Below are positions 33,828 to 41,277 of a stretch of 64,000 nucleotides of DNA, in pieces; position 1 is the stretch's first letter, and every line of letters begins with the position of its first letter. The notes beneath the pieces were generated by a model. It had not been told where the DNA came from. It did no database searches and worked only from the letters and a program-made list of their open reading frames with translations. Source of the DNA: Roseimaritima ulvae (GTDB lineage Bacteria; Planctomycetota; Planctomycetia; Pirellulales; Pirellulaceae); the NCBI RefSeq assembly GCF_008065135.1, contig NZ_CP042914.1, positions 7,235,404-7,299,403 on the forward strand, written 5' to 3'. A program made the translations under genes and the position numbers.

Positions 33828-35984
33828 TTAGGGTTTAGCTCGCAGGGCGAGCGCCGGAGCTTTTTCAGGGTCGGATTCTTTGGAGACGAACAGCAGCGGT
33901 TTATTGGGTCCCGAACTGCGGACCAGCACGATCGTTATCTGCTCGCCGGCCTTCTGTACGGCGGCATCCAATTCGGGCCCGAACAATCGCACCGCATCGG
34001 TCTGGTCCTTCAGTAGGTTTCCTGTATTGTCGGCGCGAATCGTGCCCAGGAATTGGAGTTTTCCCAGATTAGTTGCACTGGGCGCCGCCGACCAGACTAA
34101 TCGCCCGTCCCCGGCTTCCTGCCAATCGTCCTTTAAACCGTCTCCCGCCGCATAGGCCCGCAGTTCGAACGGTGCCTGGGGCGATTTGTCCATCAGGGTC
34201 AGCAACAGCACGGCGTGTTGTAAATCCGAACGAGGCTGTTCCCAGCGGCTCAGATCGAATCGCAAATAGGCGTGTTGCTGCTGAGCGGGCGTTTGGTTGG
34301 CCAGCCCCGCAATCGTCAACTGTTTGGCTTCGCCGGCGTCTTCCGCGGCCTTGGGACCGACGCTGGTATCGGCGCCTCTGCCGGCCCAGGTTCGCAGGCG
34401 GTCGTATCCCAGCAATTCCCCCTTGCCCAGATTGGGAACGATCTTGATCGGCGTTTCGACTTCACTGACCACCGCTTTCCGGGGCGTCTGCAGCGAGACG
34501 ATCGCCGTGTAGTCGCCCAGCGGGATCGATTCGGTGGCAAAGCGAATCGTCAGCTGGCTGGTTTTACCTGGCGCCGGCAATTGGCTGGGACGGCGGCGCA
34601 GCGGCAGGGCGTACCCATCGCGGCGGACCCCGTCGCTGGACTGCAAGAACAATCGGCAGACGGCGACCGTGGATTCGCGGGCGTGAATCCGCGCTGGGTC
34701 ATCGTCGCGTCCGGCCGCTTGATTGACCAAGTTAAACTTCAGCGTCGCGGCGTCTCCTCTGCCAACTTCCGTTTCCCCGGCGGTCAGTCCCTGCAGCTGC
34801 AGCGGTGCCAAAGTTTGCGGGGTAATCGACGGTTCTTTAACGCTCGGCGTCGGCGGAGTGACCACCGCGGGACGAGGCGGCTTGTCCTCGCTGCCTCCGC
34901 CCCACAGGCCGATGCCAATGACCAGCCCCAGCAGCAACACCCCGCCGGCCACGCCCGCCCACAACCAAGGGGATTTTTGCCAGTCGTTGTGGACACTTGG
35001 ATCGGGCCCCTGCAGCACAGCCGTCTTGGTCGTCTTGCTGGTTTTGGCCGCTTTGCCGGCGACGGGCGACGGCGTGGTGACAATCTGCAAAGCCGCGTGA
35101 CTCTCCGACACCAGGGCTTCGCCGACCGCGGCCAGCTCCGTCTCCAGAGCGGTCGCGGACGCGGGCCGGTCACGGGCTTCTTTCGACAAACAGCGATCGA
35201 TCAAATCCGCTAACGGGGTCGGCACATCGGCATTCAGCTCACGGACCTTGGGCGTCCGATGAGCGATGATCGAGACCAACATCAGCGGGATCGACTTGGC
35301 TTGAAAAGGCAGCTTGCCGGTACACAGTTCGAACAGCACCACGCCCAACGAATACAAATCGCTGCGGTCATCCAGTGATTCGTTACGGGCCTGTTCGGGA
35401 GACAGATATCCGGGCGTTCCGACCACGCTGCCGCGACCGGCCAGCTGTCCCATCGGTTCGACAGCCAACGCCAAGCCGAAGTCCAGAATCTTGGCTCGCT
35501 CGTTAGGCGTTTCGATCCAAATATTGGCGGGTTTGATGTCGCGGTGGATGATGTCGCGTTGATGAGCCGCTGCGAGGCCGTGGCAAACCTGGCGAGCCAG
35601 TAAAATCAATCTTTGATAGTCCGGACCGGAAGCTCGGAAGGCGGCCGGATTGAGCGTCGCCCCTTTGAGCAGCTCCATGGCCATGAACGGAGTCTTGTTG
35701 CGCTCGCCCACTTCGTAGATACGGACGACGTTGTCGTTGTCGACCGCCGCCATGGCACGAGCTTCTTCCAGAAACCGTTTGCGGCTATTGGGGGTGGCGG
35801 CGAACTTGTCGTTCATCACCTTCAGGGCCACCGCGCGGCGGAGGCGAGTGTCTTCGGCCAGAAAGACGCGGCCCATGCCGCCGGTGCCGATCGTTTCCAG
35901 CACACGGTACGGTCCCAACCGCCCCAGCTCGTCGTCTTGACGAGCGGGTTCCAAAAAATCGATGTTTGAAGGTGCGTCAGCCAT
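33828..35984 (-). CDS. Ser/Thr protein kinase with C-terminal DNRLRE-like domain
   Basis: 718 residues. The kinase domain starts near residue 24: ETIGTGGMGRVFLAED, VALKVMN, HRDIKPANIW and ILDFGLAL, with all catalytic residues present. One membrane segment lies near 338-360 (WLWAGVAGGVLLLGLVIGIG). The outer part has a beta-rich region, then a C-terminal beta-sandwich resembling DNRLRE domains (QQHAYLRFDLSRW, ELRAYAAGDGLKDDW). It leads a two-gene operon with the sigma-like gene 3 nt downstream. Confidence 0.9.
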   Translation of the reverse strand: MADAPSNIDFLEPARQDDELGRLGPYRVLETIGTGGMGRVFLAEDTRLRRAVALKVMNDKFAATPNSRKRFLEEARAMAAVDNDNVVRIYEVGERNKTPFMAMELLKGATLNPAAFRASGPDYQRLILLARQVCHGLAAAHQRDIIHRDIKPANIWIETPNERAKILDFGLALAVEPMGQLAGRGSVVGTPGYLSPEQARNESLDDRSDLYSLGVVLFELCTGKLPFQAKSIPLMLVSIIAHRTPKVRELNADVPTPLADLIDRCLSKEARDRPASATALETELAAVGEALVSESHAALQIVTTPSPVAGKAAKTSKTTKTAVLQGPDPSVHNDWQKSPWLWAGVAGGVLLLGLVIGIGLWGGGSEDKPPRPAVVTPPTPSVKEPSITPQTLAPLQLQGLTAGETEVGRGDAATLKFNLVNQAAGRDDDPARIHARESTVAVCRLFLQSSDGVRRDGYALPLRRRPSQLPAPGKTSQLTIRFATESIPLGDYTAIVSLQTPRKAVVSEVETPIKIVPNLGKGELLGYDRLRTWAGRGADTSVGPKAAEDAGEAKQLTIAGLANQTPAQQQHAYLRFDLSRWEQPRSDLQHAVLLLTLMDKSPQAPFELRAYAAGDGLKDDWQEAGDGRLVWSAAPSATNLGKLQFLGTIRADNTGNLLKDQTDAVRLFGPELDAAVQKAGEQITIVLVRSSGPNKPLLFVSKESDPEKAPALALRAKP

Positions 35985-36057
35985 ACTGACTAGTGTAACA
36001 AGAAGCCAGCCGTACCAGACGGGGGGCGGCGACCATTCCTCGTAGTTACCGCCGCCC

Positions 36058-36120
36058 GTAGCTACCGTCGCCAGACGGTGGGAGCGGCGCCGGTCCCCAC
36101 GCTCTGGCGAGCGTAGCTAC
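36058..36120. repeat. Family A palindromic repeat
   Basis: Facing pair with a 20-nt spacer, between the kinase and leuA genes. The right arm ends gcgtagctac, and its cta (36117-36119) is the TAG stop codon of leuA. Confidence 0.85.
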
Positions 36121-37646
36121 GATGCGCAGACGATCCGGTTGACGGCGTTGAGGATCGCCAGGATCGTGGATTCGACCGTGTCGGTGCTGACGCCGATGCC
36201 TCGATACGTGCGTCCTTTGTGCTCGACTTCCAGCCGCACTTCGCCTTGCGCGTCACGGCCCAAGGTGGCGCTGCGAACGCGAAAATCTTTGCACACCGTT
36301 TCGACCCCCGTAATCCGCTCAACGGCCCAAAACGCGGCATCGATCGGTCCATCGCCATCTTCGACCGTTTCGGTGAGTTCCTCGTCGCCGCTGCGAAGCG
36401 TGACGGTGACCTTGGGTTTACGGTTGTGCCCGCTGGTGACTTCAAAATCGCTCAACGTCCACAGCGGTTCGACCGCGTCGCTGATTTCCTGACCGATCAA
36501 GGCGACGATGTCGCCGTCATAGATTTCTTTCTTCTTATCGGCCAGCTGTTTAAATTCCGCAAACACCGATTGCAATTGTTCTCCGGTCAATTGGAAACCC
36601 AACTCGCGAGCTCGATCGGCAAGCGCCGCCCGTCCGCTGTGCTTGCCCAACACCAGGTCGGTCTTGGCGAAGCCCACGTCTTCGGGAGACATGATTTCGT
36701 AGGTGCTGCGTTCTTTCAGCATGCCGTCTTGGTGGATGCCGGATTCGTGAGCGAAGGCGTTGCGGCCCACGATGGCTTTATTGCGTTGGACGGCGATGCC
36801 CGTCGTGGTACTGACCAAACGACTGGTCGGCACCAAGCGTTTAGTATCGATGCCGGTGGTCAGATGAAAGTAATCGCTGCGGGTCCGCATCGCCATCACG
36901 ACTTCTTCCAACGCCGCATTGCCGGCTCGTTCACCGATCCCGTTGATCGTGCATTCGATCTGTCCGGCCCCGGCTTCGACGGCGGCCAACGAGTTGGCGA
37001 CGGCCATCCCGAGGTCGTCGTGACAGTGGGTGCTGATCACGGCTTTGTCGATGTTTGGCACACGATCTCGCAACATGCGAATCCGATCCGACACCTCGCC
37101 CGGCGTGGCGTAACCAACGGTGTCGGGGATGTTGACGGTCGTCGCTCCGGCTTCAATCGCCGCTTCGACGACACGGCACAGGAAGTCATGTTCGGTGCGG
37201 CAAGCGTCTTCGGGTGAAAATTCGACGTCGTCACAGTAGCTGGCCGCCCGTTCGACGCCCGCCACGGCTCGCTGCACGATTTCGTCCGGCGTCATCCGCA
37301 GTTTGAATTCACGGTGAATGGCACTGGTGGCCAAGAACACGTGGATTCGCGACTGCGGCGCGTGCTTGAGCGCTTCCCAAGCTCGATCGATGTCTTTGTC
37401 GTTGCAGCGGGCCAAGCCACACACGGTGACGCCGCGAACGGTTTGCGCGATCTGCTTGACGGCTTCGAAGTCGCCGGGTGAAGCGATCGGAAAACCGGCT
37501 TCGATGATGTCAACGCCCAGATCCGCCAAGGCCTGCGCCACTTCCAGTTTCTCGTTCAGGTTCATGCTCGCGCCGGGCGATTGCTCGCCGTCGCGGAGAG
37601 TGGTATCAAAAATGCGAATCTGGCGACTGGAAGGCTCGGCGGACAT
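36117..37646 (-). CDS. leuA: 2-isopropylmalate synthase
   Basis: 509 residues from the ATG at 37646, with GGAG 7 nt before it; the frame extends upstream to 37790 through the attenuator and is not coding. N-terminal TIM barrel: RIFDTTLRDGEQSPGASMN and HCHDDLGMAVANSLAAVEAG (metal-binding HxH). The C-terminal ~130 residues form the LeuA allosteric domain (VRSATLGRDAQGEVRLEVEH, GVSTDTVESTILAILNAVNR) that binds leucine. It condenses acetyl-CoA with 2-oxoisovalerate, the first step of leucine synthesis. Beyond feedback inhibition, the upstream region carries a promoter, a Leu-rich leader peptide and a terminator, so transcription attenuation by leucine is likely. The stop TAG is inside a repeat. 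Confidence 0.95.
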   Translation of the reverse strand: MSAEPSSRQIRIFDTTLRDGEQSPGASMNLNEKLEVAQALADLGVDIIEAGFPIASPGDFEAVKQIAQTVRGVTVCGLARCNDKDIDRAWEALKHAPQSRIHVFLATSAIHREFKLRMTPDEIVQRAVAGVERAASYCDDVEFSPEDACRTEHDFLCRVVEAAIEAGATTVNIPDTVGYATPGEVSDRIRMLRDRVPNIDKAVISTHCHDDLGMAVANSLAAVEAGAGQIECTINGIGERAGNAALEEVVMAMRTRSDYFHLTTGIDTKRLVPTSRLVSTTTGIAVQRNKAIVGRNAFAHESGIHQDGMLKERSTYEIMSPEDVGFAKTDLVLGKHSGRAALADRARELGFQLTGEQLQSVFAEFKQLADKKKEIYDGDIVALIGQEISDAVEPLWTLSDFEVTSGHNRKPKVTVTLRSGDEELTETVEDGDGPIDAAFWAVERITGVETVCKDFRVRSATLGRDAQGEVRLEVEHKGRTYRGIGVSTDTVESTILAILNAVNRIVCAS

Positions 37647-37745
37647 GACGGAACTCCTGTGAAAAAGCGGGTGCTGTAAAAACGCTGGTAAGGGGAAAAA
37701 CGTGATACGGAAAAACGTGATACGAGAAATCTGGCAGATACGAAA

Positions 37746-37781
37746 AAACCCCGAAGCTCGCCGGTGCGAGCTTCGGGGTTT
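37746..37781 (-). terminator. Intrinsic terminator in the leuA leader (attenuator)
   Basis: A 16-bp stem (37746-37761 with 37766-37781) and a 4-nt loop; on the minus strand it ends in a run of six T (37743-37748). It lies 100 nt before the leuA start and 50 nt after the leader-peptide stop. The first bases of its 5' arm, AAACCC (37776-37781), are complementary to GGGTTT at 37826-37831, which overlaps the leader stop codon, giving a possible short antiterminator. Confidence 0.85.
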
Positions 37782-37830
37782 CTGAAACATTTAATGTTTG
37801 ATTGGTTCGCCGCTGCGGCTGTCCAAAACC

Positions 37831-37896
37831 CTAGCCCTCACCTCCGCGGAGGCTCAATAGTGGTAGTCGTAGGGCTGGTAGCAGTTGAACGGGCAT
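37831..37896 (-). CDS. Leucine-rich leader peptide of leuA
   Basis: 21 codons plus TAG, beginning MPVQLLPALRLPLLSL and ending RGGEG. Seven residues are Leu, with codons CTG, CTA, CTA, CTA, CTA, TTG and CTC; CTA is seldom used by neighbouring genes. It lies ~28 nt after the predicted transcription start, before a terminator and then leuA, exactly the order of a ribosome-stalling attenuator. The Shine-Dalgarno is weak (GAGAAAAGA). It is too short to be noticed as a gene otherwise. Confidence 0.75.
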   Translation of the reverse strand: MPVQLLPALRLPLLSLRGGEG

Positions 37897-37930
37897 TCTT
37901 TTCTCAGCGGAAAACTTTGTCTGGAGCTGT

Positions 37931-37959
37931 AGACTACGTAGCGGATGGCTCGGAGTCAA
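37931..37959 (-). promoter_or_regulatory. Predicted leuA promoter
   Basis: On the minus strand, TTGACT (37954-37959) and TAGTCT (37931-37936) are separated by exactly 17 bp. It lies just past the stop codon of the DUF4190 gene and places the transcription start near 37924, upstream of the leader peptide. Confidence 0.6.
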
Positions 37960-37963
37960 GAGA

Positions 37964-38290
37964 CTAAACGTTGCCGGCGGCTCCGGCAGCAATGGCGATC
38001 GCGTAGAAAATCAGACCAATCACATTCAACACCAACGAGACGATGCCGATAATGAATCCAGCCATGGCGATCCCGCGATGCTGCTGACCGATCCCGGATT
38101 GGTCGATCAGCGACTTGGCTTTATTGCCGCGATAGATGGCAAAGGGAGCCAAAATAATCCCGCAACAAACCAGACTCACAATTCCTACGATCAATGATGT
38201 GACCGCCTGGCTCTTGATCTCTTTTTCGAGTTGAGGATTCTGCGGCGCCGCGCCACCGGCAGGGGTCTGGTAGGGATTGTCGGTGCTCAT
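37964..38290 (-). CDS. DUF4190-type small membrane protein
   Basis: 108 residues: a short Pro/Gln-rich cytoplasmic N-terminus, then two hydrophobic segments (AVTSLIVGIVSLVCCGIILA and GFIIGIVSLVLNVIGLIFYA) around a charged loop (IYRGNKAKSL), the DUF4190 pattern. Function unknown. The leuA promoter overlaps the region directly after its stop. A relative is encoded at 61051-61416. Confidence 0.8.
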   Translation of the reverse strand: MSTDNPYQTPAGGAAPQNPQLEKEIKSQAVTSLIVGIVSLVCCGIILAPFAIYRGNKAKSLIDQSGIGQQHRGIAMAGFIIGIVSLVLNVIGLIFYAIAIAAGAAGNV

Positions 38291-38363
38291 GAGATCGCCT
38301 CGTTAGTTGGAAATAGAAATCGGGGCCCCATAGTCAGATAAGATCACCTGCCAGCGTAAAGCA

Positions 38364-38861
38364 TTGAATATTGCCAAGCAAGCAAATATGGAAACCCTGA
38401 CCGCCTACCACGAAGCCGGCCACGTCATCATGGCGGCGTGCCTGGGAGCCGATGTGCAATCGGTGACGATCGAACCGGACCACGACGATGGTCCGGCTCG
38501 ATACGGCGACACCCGTGCGCGGTGGCCGCTGGGCTTCCCCGCCCGAGAACTCCGCCGACGGGAGATCTTTGTGCTGCTGGCCGGGCCGGTGGCGGAGATG
38601 ATCTACCGAGGCGAACCGTTGCATCCGGGATTTGTTCCCGAATGGGCCGACGATTGGCGACAAGCCTGGGCGCTGGCTGAACCCTTGTATCGCGATCCGC
38701 CGGCTCGCCTGAAACAACTCGAACGACTCACCCGGGAGCTCTACCAGATGCTCCGCGACGACCGCCGCTGGGCCGCCATCGCCGCCCTCGCCGACGAACT
38801 GTTGGCACACGAAACCCTGGATGAAGAAATGATCGCCGATGTCGTCGCTCAGTGGCTGTAG
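38364..38861 (+). CDS. Stand-alone peptidase M41 (FtsH protease-domain)-like protein
   Basis: 165 residues. The zinc-protease motif AYHEAGHVIMA near residue 15 carries the HExxH ligands and catalytic Glu of M41. FVLLAGPVAEMIYRGEP follows the family's LAG-x2-AE pattern, and DDWRQAW supplies an Asp in the position of the third zinc ligand. No AAA+ domain or membrane segment is present, unlike FtsH, which is ~4 times longer. It could be an ATP-independent peptidase or a partner of another ATPase. The start could also be the ATG at 38388 (METLTAYHEAGH). It is alone between two minus-strand genes. Confidence 0.75.
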   Translation: MNIAKQANMETLTAYHEAGHVIMAACLGADVQSVTIEPDHDDGPARYGDTRARWPLGFPARELRRREIFVLLAGPVAEMIYRGEPLHPGFVPEWADDWRQAWALAEPLYRDPPARLKQLERLTRELYQMLRDDRRWAAIAALADELLAHETLDEEMIADVVAQWL

Positions 38862-39036
38862 GGCGGCAGGGAGAGGTAGCGCCGACGCCTGCGGCTAGAT
38901 CGTTTAACCCGTAGCCGGAGAAGGTGGCTGGCTTGGGAGCATTGAATTGCTATACGGCCTCACTCACCCTCCCCCCGGGAGGGTGCAATGCTACTAAGTC
39001 AGGCGTTTTCTGCGGCTGCGAAAGAAACGATCTGTT

Positions 39037-39056
39037 CGCGGAGCGAACAACGACCA
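39037..39056. repeat. Repeat abutting the vWA gene stop (same as the 58.4-kb tandem unit)
   Basis: cgcggagcgaacaacgacca differs by one base from 58491-58510, the last partial unit of the tandem array after prmC. Together with the bases before it, it forms the small hairpin gttcgcggagcgaac. It ends 1 bp from the stop codon of the vWA gene. Confidence 0.75.
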
Positions 39057-39057
39057 A

Positions 39058-41277
39058 TTACAACATGCCCCAGCGGCGTCTTAGCAACCACTCGCTACAG
39101 AGGCAGCCGAACAGCAGCGCTGCGGCTAGGGGATGGTTCCACAATGGCTTGGACGGCAGCGGTTGAACTCGTGTCGGTTCTAATTTGGGCAGCGACGCTT
39201 CCAGCCGGTTCGTGAAGGCTTCGTCGGCGGTTAAGTAAACGCCTCCCGACGTTTGCGCCAGCTGCTTCAAGCCGGCGATATCGCTTTGCAAATCATCCTG
39301 CTCGCTGGCTGGCGCCGTGATCACAAACGTATCGCTCGGTGGCTGACCGCCTTCGCTCAGCGGTTGCACCAACACCGCGCGGTATTCCCCCGCCGACAGC
39401 CCTTCGACACTCGCCCGGTAGTCGCCTCGGTCGGTTTGCGGCAATGCGAGCGAACGTTGCAGCCCGGCGGATTGGACCTGCACGCGCACCTCCGGCGGAG
39501 TCCCAGGCACGCTGGCCCGCAACGGTACCGGATCGCCGGCGCGGAACGGTCCGCCGTCGACTCGCAAGCTGCCCATGGCGGTTGCCGCACGCCGTTTGCC
39601 GCGAGCCAGTTCACGGATGCACTGCAGCCAATAGCGTTCGTACATCCTGCCCGTACCGTCAAACGATTGCATCCGAAACAGCTCATCGGTCAATTGCAGG
39701 CGGACCTGCCCTGCCCCGACCAATTGAGTAACCACCACCGGCCGCGAGTTCGGCTCGTCGGTTTCCATCAATACCCGAGCCAAGGGCCGCAGCGTTGCGG
39801 CTGGCCAAAGCGCCGTCAAGCGAGGCAGCGTCGGCCGCACTTGATCGGTCAGCCGCATTGAGGCGGTTTGTTGCCCCAACCGCGTCAGCCGCAAAGGCAG
39901 CGAGTCGCGCTGTAGCGCCAGCGACGCGGCCCCACTCAATTCGACCGGCAACAACGATTGCAGCGGCGTGCCTGCCAACTCGGCTGGCAAATGCCGCGGA
40001 CCGGCAATGACCACCAAGCCCACGCCATCATCCACCACCGCCGCGGCCAACTGTTCTAAAAACACCGAGCCCAACAACGACACCGCGGCATCACTCAACA
40101 CCACCGTGTCAAAGGCGGCCAGTTGCTCGCGTCCGACAGGCGGTAACACTTGAGCGGATTCGTCCTGCTGCGCGTACTCGGGATCGCCGCTTTGCAAGAC
40201 GACGGTTAAGTCGATCAGCGGTTCGTCGCTGTCCGCCCCCCGCACCCGCTCGAGCAAATGCTTCAAATAGCGAAACTCATAGCTGGGCTGATCTTGCACA
40301 ACCAACACTTTCAGTTGCTCATCGCGAAATTCAATCGTGACCTCGCGGCGATTGTTTTGCGTGTTGCGTTCACCGTCCAGCGGCGGCGTCCGCACGGTCA
40401 GTTTCGCCATCCGGGCCGCATCGGCGAGCAGCGACAACGTCACCGCTTCGACTCGCTGCGATCCATCGGAATGCAAGGTCTGGACGTCTCGCACGTCCCC
40501 GGTTTGTTCATCGACCAACTCCACATCCACACTCTGCCCCTCGGGCACGCCCTCCATGCGGACCGTCGTCCGCAACTCGACCCGATCGCCCACCAACGCC
40601 CAGCGGTCATAAAGAATTTCATCGACAGCCAGATCCACCGGTGGCTGATCGCTGCCCAGTCCCACGGCCACGATTGGAATCGTTTGCGAAGCGGCACGCT
40701 GGCCGGCCACATCCAACGACACGCCTTCGGTAACAATGCCGTCGCTGAGCAACAGGATCGCGGCGGTTCGGCGCCCGCGTTGCGCGGCCATGGTTTGCAA
40801 CAACGACGAACCGATGGGGCTGGACGCGGCGTTGGCGGTCCAACCTTCCCAAGCGTAGACTTCCTCCCCCGGCGAACGTTCTAACGCACCGCTGTGCGTA
40901 CCGCTTAACGAGTGCAGCTGCAGCTGATAGCTGTCCTCCCAATCGGACAACCGCTGAGGATCGCGGCGAAGGATCTGTAAAGCACGATCGAATCGCGTGT
41001 TGGTATCGGTTGCCGCCGGCGCCTGCATGCTGGCCGAATCGTCCACCACGATCACCAGCTCCGGTTTTTGAAGCTGAAAGCGTGACCAAGCCAAACCGCC
41101 GAGCATCATCAACAGGGCCAGCAACGCGAACGCGCGAAGGGTTATCAAAGTCCAGGCCCGCAGCCGGGGCAAGCGGGTTCGAAAGCCGTACGAAAGCCAG
41201 GCCAAACCCACCGACGCACAGGCCAGCAGTCCAACGCCCCAGAGCGGAAGGGGCCAGTCGATTTCCCATCCGTTCAT
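39058..41277 (-). CDS. Membrane protein with von Willebrand A-like domain
   Basis: 739 residues from the ATG at 41277, which overlaps the upstream gene's stop (ATGA). Two N-terminal membrane helices (PLWGVGLLACASVGLAWL, ALLALLMMLGGLAW) precede a vWA domain whose metal site DDSAS (VIVVDDSASM) is intact. The remainder is beta-rich with a GATase-like segment (FDTVVLSDAA, VGLVVIAGPRHLP), and a last hydrophobic helix lies near the C-terminus. It is the last gene of the MoxR-DUF58-BatA-vWA operon, probably an envelope metal-dependent scaffold or chaperone system (inference from MoxR families). Confidence 0.82.
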   Translation of the reverse strand: MNGWEIDWPLPLWGVGLLACASVGLAWLSYGFRTRLPRLRAWTLITLRAFALLALLMMLGGLAWSRFQLQKPELVIVVDDSASMQAPAATDTNTRFDRALQILRRDPQRLSDWEDSYQLQLHSLSGTHSGALERSPGEEVYAWEGWTANAASSPIGSSLLQTMAAQRGRRTAAILLLSDGIVTEGVSLDVAGQRAASQTIPIVAVGLGSDQPPVDLAVDEILYDRWALVGDRVELRTTVRMEGVPEGQSVDVELVDEQTGDVRDVQTLHSDGSQRVEAVTLSLLADAARMAKLTVRTPPLDGERNTQNNRREVTIEFRDEQLKVLVVQDQPSYEFRYLKHLLERVRGADSDEPLIDLTVVLQSGDPEYAQQDESAQVLPPVGREQLAAFDTVVLSDAAVSLLGSVFLEQLAAAVVDDGVGLVVIAGPRHLPAELAGTPLQSLLPVELSGAASLALQRDSLPLRLTRLGQQTASMRLTDQVRPTLPRLTALWPAATLRPLARVLMETDEPNSRPVVVTQLVGAGQVRLQLTDELFRMQSFDGTGRMYERYWLQCIRELARGKRRAATAMGSLRVDGGPFRAGDPVPLRASVPGTPPEVRVQVQSAGLQRSLALPQTDRGDYRASVEGLSAGEYRAVLVQPLSEGGQPPSDTFVITAPASEQDDLQSDIAGLKQLAQTSGGVYLTADEAFTNRLEASLPKLEPTRVQPLPSKPLWNHPLAAALLFGCLCSEWLLRRRWGML

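Noticed and set aside
37746-37781. Plain terminator of the DUF4190 gene
   Set aside because: Not fully excluded, but it lies ~180 bp after that gene's stop, behind a good promoter and a Leu-rich short frame, which fits an attenuator better.
36117-37790. Longer leuA start at 37790
   Set aside because: The added 48 residues pass through the terminator stem and are Phe/Arg-rich; the ATG at 37646 has a GGAG before it and begins just ahead of the conserved N-terminus.
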